From: RUG11462 sp036308645
Lineage (GTDB): Bacteria; Bacillota; Clostridia; Oscillospirales; Acutalibacteraceae
Direction of reading: 5' to 3'
Length of the DNA stretch: 26,704 bases
Assembly (NCBI GenBank): GCA_036308645.1
Contig: JAXJVH010000020.1
Span: 1-26,704 of the forward strand
Part shown: positions 22,148 through 26,704 of the stretch, one piece after another
How the letters are laid out: each line of letters begins with the position of its first letter
How positions within the stretch are numbered: position 1 is the stretch's first letter
Notes under the pieces: model-generated
Seen by the model: only the letters and a program-made list of their open reading frames with translations
Database searches by the model: none
Told to the model about the DNA's origin: nothing
Made by a program: the position numbers and the translations under genes

Positions 22148-24376
22148 CTAATCAAGCCAAATGACATCATCGTCTTTATTATCATCTACATAAAAATAAT
22201 CTTCTTCTTCATATTTTTGCTCAGCAGTAGTTTTGGGTACATATTCAGTGGTTTCAGGTATGTATGTAGGAGTTTCTTCACGATAATACCGCTTGGTTGT
22301 ACTTTGCGTTTTTTTCGCTGTTGTGGTTGTTTTTTTGGTCTCTTTTGGTTTTTTACCCTTACTTACAGTTAAAACTACTATAGAATCTTCAGCTAATTTT
22401 TCACCGCTTGAAATACTTTGAGAAATAACCATATCCACATCAGCTTTATCATAAATCTTTTCAACCTTATAGTTTATGCTTAATTCTTTCAGCTTTTTCA
22501 TTGCCTCAGTTAAAGATATATTTCTTAAATCAGGCATATTGGGAAAGTTTTTTCCAAGACTCAAAACAACTCCTATTTCTGTTCCTTTGTCAACAATATC
22601 GCCTTGATTTATTGCTTGAGAAATAATATACCCTTCCTTAACAGTATCTGAATAAACCTTTTTATTAACTTTTAACTTTAAATCATTGTTCTCCAACAAT
22701 TCTGAAGCAGCAATTTCAGAAATATTAATTATTCTGGGCACAACTCTTTCAGCAGCTTTATTGCTGATTATACTGATTGTTACAATACCTACAATAATAA
22801 TTACTGCCAAAACACTGCTTGCAATAATAAACTTTTTCTTTTTATCTATTACATTGCCGCTCTGTTTTTTTGATTCATTATTAAGTTTTGCTTCTTTACG
22901 AGCCTGTTTTTCAAGTCTTTTCGCTTCTCGTCTTACTCGTTCTTCTTCTTGAATTTTTGCTCGACGCTCTGCTTCTAATCTTTCCTGCTCTTTACGGCGG
23001 GCTTTTTCTTCAGCCTCTCGCCTTGCACGTTCTTCGGCCTGAATTTTTGCCTGACGCTCTGCTTCTAATCTTTCCTGCTCTTTGCGGCGGGCTTTTTCTT
23101 CAGCATCTCGTCTTGCGCGTTCTTCTTCCCGCAATTTTGCCTGACGTTCGGCCTCTATTCTTTCTTGTTCTTCACGACGGGCTTTTTCTTCAGCCTCTCG
23201 TCTTGCTCGTTCTTCGGCCTGAATTTTTGCCTGACGCTCTGCTTCCTTCCTAGCCTTTTCCTCATCGCTACCAAACAAATATACTGTGCCTTCATTTTTT
23301 TCAGGCTTTTTAGATTCTGATTCAATTTGATTGTTTTTAGAAATTTCGCTGCTTTCAAATAAGTATTCAGTTTTTTCTTTTTTAAAATCTTTTTCCAAAT
23401 GAATTGAGCCTTGCACCGAATTGGACAAGGAGTTTTCAGAGATACTTGAAGGAACAATAGAGCTTTCCGATCCTGAAGATAACACCTCTTCAAGCTCTTT
23501 TCTCATTTCAGTGGCGCTACTGTATCTGTCAGCCGGATTGTATGCACATGCTTTTAATACAATTTCAGTTAATCTGCCTTCGGCATTGCATGGCTTTGGC
23601 ATTTTTTCACCGCTCATACGCAGTATATTAGACTGCTCCTTATCTGAAAACTTGATTGGGTTTGGATACGGAGGCAAAAACGGCGTTCTGTTATTATTTA
23701 AAAACCTATAAAGTACAATACCTAACGAATAAATATCAACAGTTGCGTCATAAGGATGACCTTGATAAACCTCCGGCGCCATATAGGAATAAGTACCTTT
23801 TTTTGACATTCCAGACGTTGATTTTTCAAGTTGTCTTGCAATACCAAAATCGCCGAGTTTATAAATTCCCAAATTTGAAACAAAAATATTTTCAGGCTTT
23901 ATATCTCTATGAATAATATTATATTTTTGACAAACCTCCAAAGCCTTGCAAATATCTATACCAAGCTGGATAACATCCTTAACAGAAAAAGAATTTTGTT
24001 TTATATATGTAAACAGAGGAGTAAGCAATTCCATCCTAATAAAAATTTCCCAACCAAAGGAATTTTCTAACGGAACTACCGCATGATCCTCATAACTTAC
24101 AATATTAGAGATGCCTTTAAGCTTTGACATCAGAGTAAATTCATCAACGATTTCATAAACCATGCTTTCAAAATATGCTGTTATGCTTTCGTCAGACATT
24201 CCCTCATTTTTTACCGTCTCTACTTCTGAAGCGTTTTGAGGAATTTTTATTACCTTTAAAGCAGATTCGTATCTTTGACCAAACTCTTCACGAACAATTT
24301 TAAATACCTTTCCGAATGAGCCTTCGCCAATCTCTTTTTCAACTTTCCAGCCTTTCCAAATTTTTTCAACTTCCAT
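22148..24376 (-). CDS. Transmembrane PASTA-domain Ser/Thr protein kinase
   Basis: This 742-residue kinase is of the PknB/PrkC type. Residues 10-285 are an intact catalytic domain: GEGSFGKVF, catalytic Lys in ALKVIKI, HRDIKPENIF near 154, GDFGIAR and YMAPEVYQG. Residues 290-370 are a linker with threonines 336 and 364 in TEYL and TVYL. Residues 372-497 are an E/R/K/A-rich helical stalk built of 30-residue repeats. A membrane segment spans 513-535, two PASTA domains about 543-606 and 607-672, and an extracellular tail is rich in T, Y, E and D. PASTA domains usually sense peptidoglycan. The gene follows the PP2C phosphatase by 11 nt, as in housekeeping kinase pairs, but sits in a secretion operon. 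An EssB-like scaffold role is inferred. Confidence 0.96.
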   Translation of the reverse strand: MEVEKIWKGWKVEKEIGEGSFGKVFKIVREEFGQRYESALKVIKIPQNASEVETVKNEGMSDESITAYFESMVYEIVDEFTLMSKLKGISNIVSYEDHAVVPLENSFGWEIFIRMELLTPLFTYIKQNSFSVKDVIQLGIDICKALEVCQKYNIIHRDIKPENIFVSNLGIYKLGDFGIARQLEKSTSGMSKKGTYSYMAPEVYQGHPYDATVDIYSLGIVLYRFLNNNRTPFLPPYPNPIKFSDKEQSNILRMSGEKMPKPCNAEGRLTEIVLKACAYNPADRYSSATEMRKELEEVLSSGSESSIVPSSISENSLSNSVQGSIHLEKDFKKEKTEYLFESSEISKNNQIESESKKPEKNEGTVYLFGSDEEKARKEAERQAKIQAEERARREAEEKARREEQERIEAERQAKLREEERARRDAEEKARRKEQERLEAERQAKIQAEERARREAEEKARRKEQERLEAERRAKIQEEERVRREAKRLEKQARKEAKLNNESKKQSGNVIDKKKKFIIASSVLAVIIIVGIVTISIISNKAAERVVPRIINISEIAASELLENNDLKLKVNKKVYSDTVKEGYIISQAINQGDIVDKGTEIGVVLSLGKNFPNMPDLRNISLTEAMKKLKELSINYKVEKIYDKADVDMVISQSISSGEKLAEDSIVVLTVSKGKKPKETKKTTTTAKKTQSTTKRYYREETPTYIPETTEYVPKTTAEQKYEEEDYFYVDDNKDDDVIWLD
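22886..23245 (-). repeat. 90-bp in-frame tandem repeats encoding the kinase stalk
   Basis: The unit encodes AERQAKIQAEERARREAEEK followed by ARRKEQERLE, 30 residues. Three full copies are nearly identical at both DNA and protein level, followed by one degenerate copy. The stretch is expected to form a long charged single helix or coiled coil next to the membrane. Such repeats can expand or contract by slippage. Confidence 0.85.
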
Positions 24377-24387
24377 GTTTTACCCCT

Positions 24388-25176
24388 CTAAAAACAAACC
24401 AATGATACGGTAATATTGTCTTTTCCGCCTTTTTTTAAAGCATTTTCAATTAAAAAGAATACTTTTTGTTTATCACTGATATAAGCACAAAGAATTTCTT
24501 CAATAATATCATCATTTAACATATTAGTGAGACCGTCGCTGCAAAGCAAAAAAATATCATTCTCACAAACAGGAATCTTCTCGGTAACAGCAGGTTCTAA
24601 TACAAATTCCTCTTCATCAATTCCTAAATGTTGAGTTAAAACATTATGAAATGCCGAGGTCGACGCATTTAAACTCTTGCCAAGATTCATTTGCATTTGC
24701 CGAAAAATGCTTTCTTCTGTATGATCGGTTGAAACCTGCTGTAAAGCTCCGTTTCTGAAAAGATACGCTTTACTGTCGCCTACATTTAAAATGCGAACAT
24801 AATTATTTTCATATAAAAGCAGAACAACTGTACTGCCCATTTTTACATTCATTTCATTTGCAGCAGCACAAACTCTTTTATTCATTTTTCTTGTTGCCGT
24901 TTCACAGTCAAAAGGCAATTTATTCTTTTCAATTTCATGCAAATAATCATCCAGAGCTTCTGCCGCAAAATAAGAAGCTTTTTCCCCGCAGCATGCTCCG
25001 CCCATACCATCAAAAACTGCGATTACACTGCGGTCTTGTTCGTTAAAACTATAATCATAAGAAAAATTATCTATTGATACATCTTTACGAAAAAAGCCTG
25101 CGCAAAAGAAATTATCCTCATTATTTGTTCTGTTTTTCCCTACATTAGATTCGCAAAACACATTGTATTGTTTCAT
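24388..25176 (-). CDS. PP2C-family (Stp/PrpC-like) protein phosphatase
   Basis: This 262-residue soluble metal-dependent phosphatase presumably reverses phosphorylation by the adjacent kinase. The PP2C motifs appear in order: RTNNEDNFF (first metal Asp), VFDGMGGACCGEKAS, NVGDSKAYLFRNG, STDHTEE, LLCSDGLTNML and GGKDNITVSLV near the end. The length matches the roughly 250-residue bacterial PrpC enzymes. There is no signal peptide or membrane segment. The ribosome binding site is weak (GGTAG), which may keep its level low relative to the kinase. It is the first gene of the secretion block proper and lies 20 nt from the secreted repeat protein upstream, possibly on the same transcript. Confidence 0.96.
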   Translation of the reverse strand: MKQYNVFCESNVGKNRTNNEDNFFCAGFFRKDVSIDNFSYDYSFNEQDRSVIAVFDGMGGACCGEKASYFAAEALDDYLHEIEKNKLPFDCETATRKMNKRVCAAANEMNVKMGSTVVLLLYENNYVRILNVGDSKAYLFRNGALQQVSTDHTEESIFRQMQMNLGKSLNASTSAFHNVLTQHLGIDEEEFVLEPAVTEKIPVCENDIFLLCSDGLTNMLNDDIIEEILCAYISDKQKVFFLIENALKKGGKDNITVSLVCF

Positions 25177-25196
25177 AAATCAACTACCAATTTTAT

Positions 25197-26507
25197 TTAG
25201 AATTTAACGGTTTTTGTTACATAATCGCTGTAATACCGTGTGCCGGACACAATTTTATATGAACAAATCTCTATTGTATATTTTTTCCCTTTTGTTCCAA
25301 CAAGGATAAAAAAGTTCTCACTTGGCTTACGGTAACGTGGGCGACCACCTGGTACTGAAACTTTGTATCCTGAAACAGAGGAATCTTTTTTCCAAGTTAA
25401 AATTTTCTTGTTTGAACTTTTTCTTTTTATACTTGTAATTACTGGTTTTTTTGGCTTTACAGTTATTACAATTTTCTTAGATGTGGAATTATAATAGGCA
25501 GTAGAAGCGGCCTTAATAGTAATAGTTGCCTTTCCGCAGCCTTTAATAGAAATTTTTCCGGTTGATGAAACTGTCGCAACTTTTTTATTACTGCTTGAAT
25601 ACGATAATTTTCCATTTCCGCTTGCTTTTGCTTTTAAGTAAAACGCAGGTTTTCCGAGAGTATATGTTGCTGATTTAACTCCGCTTATTGATTGTGTGTT
25701 TTTTGTAGATGCTGAATTCTTTTTCCATACTGCGTATAAGGTTGTTCCACTGTTTGCAGTATAGTTTGAACCGGCATAATATGTTGGATAGGTTGATGTT
25801 TTGCTTGTTGACCAACCCAAAAATGTATATCCCGATCTTGTTGGTATTTTGGTGCTTATTGTTAAAACCTGATCGTAATACTTTGTCTGTGAACCGGGTC
25901 CACCGCTTCCGCCGTTTGCATTATAATATATATTATAAACATCATTGTTTCCCCATACAGCGTAAAGTGTTATGTCACTGTTCAAGTTATAACTGCCACC
26001 GGCATAATAAGCAACTGCATCATCCGAACTGCTTGTTGACCAGCCGAGAAAGTTATGCCGCGACTTAACCGGTATATTACTACTTATTTTTAAAGTTTCG
26101 CCATAATACTTTATCTGAGTTGCAGGCGCACCGCTTCCACCGTTTGCATTATATCGAACATAATACTTAGTTTTTTCCCATACTGCATACAACGTTGCTG
26201 AGCTGTTTGCAACATAATTTCCGCCTGCGTAATATGTTGGTTTGGTTGATGTTTTGTTTGTTGACCAGCCTAAAAATGTATACCCTGTTCTTGTCGGCTT
26301 TTTCTCGGTTAACACCAAAGTTTGATTATAATACTTTATCTGAGTTGCAGGCGCACCGCTTCCGCCGTTTGCATCATACCTAACAATATAACTGCTATCG
26401 GCGTGAGAGTTTACACCAAGTGAAAACAGCATCATAAATGAGCACAGGATGCAAATAGAAATTCTAAGCATTTTAATTATTTTTTCATTAAACAAAACAT
26501 TTTTCAT
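25197..26507 (-). CDS. Secreted protein with three InlB-type repeats, Ig-like and Fn3-like domains
   Basis: This 436-residue exported protein has a signal peptide at residues 1-36 (hydrophobic SICILCSFMMLFSLGV, cleavage after NSHA). Three Listeria/Bacteroides InlB B-repeats lie at about 40-114, 115-190 and 191-263, each with YDANGGSG-like opening, TFLGWST and TLYAVW. A Big2-type Ig-like domain spans about 275-355 (SSSNKKVATVSSTGKISIKG) and a fibronectin-III-like domain about 356-436. No LPXTG anchor or membrane tail is present, so it is released or loosely held on the wall. I chose the ATG at 26505-26507, with AAGGA upstream; translation from further upstream would lack a ribosome binding site and disturb the signal peptide. 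Its role in secretion, adhesion or surface assembly is unknown. Confidence 0.88.
   Translation of the reverse strand: MKNVLFNEKIIKMLRISICILCSFMMLFSLGVNSHADSSYIVRYDANGGSGAPATQIKYYNQTLVLTEKKPTRTGYTFLGWSTNKTSTKPTYYAGGNYVANSSATLYAVWEKTKYYVRYNANGGSGAPATQIKYYGETLKISSNIPVKSRHNFLGWSTSSSDDAVAYYAGGSYNLNSDITLYAVWGNNDVYNIYYNANGGSGGPGSQTKYYDQVLTISTKIPTRSGYTFLGWSTSKTSTYPTYYAGSNYTANSGTTLYAVWKKNSASTKNTQSISGVKSATYTLGKPAFYLKAKASGNGKLSYSSSNKKVATVSSTGKISIKGCGKATITIKAASTAYYNSTSKKIVITVKPKKPVITSIKRKSSNKKILTWKKDSSVSGYKVSVPGGRPRYRKPSENFFILVGTKGKKYTIEICSYKIVSGTRYYSDYVTKTVKF
25718..26390 (-). repeat. Three tandem InlB B-repeat coding units (about 225 bp each)
   Basis: The units encode 73-76 residue repeats of the secreted protein. 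The first and third are the closest pair over TFLGWST, the proline-rich YPTYYAG-type segment and TLYAVW. The second carries SSSDDAVAYYAGG in place of the threonine/lysine stretch. They are coding, not CRISPR-like. Confidence 0.85.
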
Positions 26508-26605
26508 AATAAACACATCCTTATATTTAGTATTATTGTTATAATTTTTAAAGCAATTTTTTAATGGCACATTGTAAAATGAAGTTGAAACAATAAAATA
26601 AAAGT
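26508..26605. other. Divergent gap between secreted-protein gene and right-edge element
   Basis: This is about 98 nt of AT-rich sequence. On the minus strand TTGCTT followed about 18 nt later by TACTAA could be a weak promoter for the secreted protein gene. I see nothing stronger. Confidence 0.3.
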
Positions 26606-26674
26606 GTCCACAGTGACGATTCTGTAGTAGAATTGAGTTTGCGGAACCAATTCGAAAGGATCATCACTATGGAC
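26606..26674 (+). promoter_or_regulatory. Inverted repeat folding over the start codon of the right-edge gene
   Basis: GTCCACAGTGACGAT (26606-26620) pairs with ATCATCACTATGGAC (26660-26674) at 13 of 15 positions, plus two wobble-type positions. The right arm contains the ATG (26669-26671) and abuts the ribosome binding site AAAGGA. The layout mirrors the fold-back hairpin of the IS3 element and is typical of insertion-sequence ends, though the sequence is unrelated. Confidence 0.6.
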
Positions 26675-26704
26675 AATCCAAATTGTAACACAGAACACAA
26701 GAAA
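26669..26704 (+). CDS. 5' fragment of an unidentified gene, probably a transposase
   Basis: Only 12 codons are in the window (MDNPNCNTEHKK), starting from an ATG 8 nt after AAAGGA. The family cannot be named from so little. The fold-back hairpin over its start, and its position at the outer edge of the secretion locus, suggest the transposase of a second, unrelated mobile element. Any other gene type remains possible. Confidence 0.45.
   Translation, partial: MDNPNCNTEHKK

Noticed and set aside
22888..23253. Leu-rich plus-strand reading frame of 121 residues
   Set aside because: It is the antisense of the E/R-rich kinase repeats; repeated GAA/CGT codons read backward as Leu and Phe. It has no ribosome binding site.
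25718..26390. Repeats resembling a CRISPR or other noncoding array
   Set aside because: The repeat period is about 225 bp, in frame, and encodes InlB-type domains.

Overview
The window reads as the chromosome of a low-GC, spore-forming Firmicute of the class Clostridia, probably a gut Oscillospirales/Ruminococcus-like lineage. The reasons are a spoIIGA-sigE pair (sporulation), strong AGGAGG-type ribosome binding sites throughout, and short GC-rich intergenic repeats of a kind I associate with that group (positions 1-141). This placement is inference; no rRNA or species marker is present.

Region 1 (1-7116) is core genome with a slightly higher-GC style: a DMT/EamA transporter and malic enzyme (minus strand, 6 nt apart), spoIIGA and sigE (plus strand, overlapping), a shared terminator, pyruvate kinase (minus), an M14 metallopeptidase (minus) and a divergent NUDIX ADP-ribose pyrophosphatase (plus).

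Region 2 (7206-8947) is a complete IS3-family insertion sequence. It has 36-bp imperfect terminal inverted repeats starting TGAT, an orfA/orfB pair joined by an A7 slippery site, a D-D-35-E catalytic triad, half-promoters in both ends that would form a junction promoter in the circular form, and a hairpin that hides the transposase ribosome binding site.

Region 3 (8968-25176, all minus strand, so transcribed from high to low coordinates) is a type VII (ESX/WXG100) secretion locus. In transcription order it encodes: a PP2C phosphatase; a transmembrane PASTA Ser/Thr kinase with a 30-residue E/R-rich repeat stalk; a 70-aa single-pass membrane protein; an EssC/YukB-type ATPase (FHA, two membrane segments, three P-loop domains); a LytTR regulator with a degenerate receiver; an unrecognised 227-aa protein; a YukD/EsaB ubiquitin-like protein; a helical 133-aa protein; five WXG100-like proteins in two groups; an exported trypsin-like protease carried on a membrane anchor with a cytoplasmic FHA domain; a WXG100-like N-terminus joined to a glycine-rich C-terminus (candidate effector); a DUF4176 protein; and a possible Tubby/LURP-like protein. 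EssB, EssA and EsaA of the classical Firmicutes system are not visible here. A catalytically intact kinase, a phosphatase, two FHA domains and four TxxL/I motifs suggest a phospho-switched variant of the secretion machine.

Region 4 (25197-26704) holds a secreted InlB-repeat/Ig-like protein, which lies 20 nt upstream of the phosphatase and may share its transcript. It is followed by the first 12 codons of a gene with a fold-back hairpin over its start, probably the edge of a second mobile element. The secretion locus is therefore bracketed by one definite and one probable mobile element.
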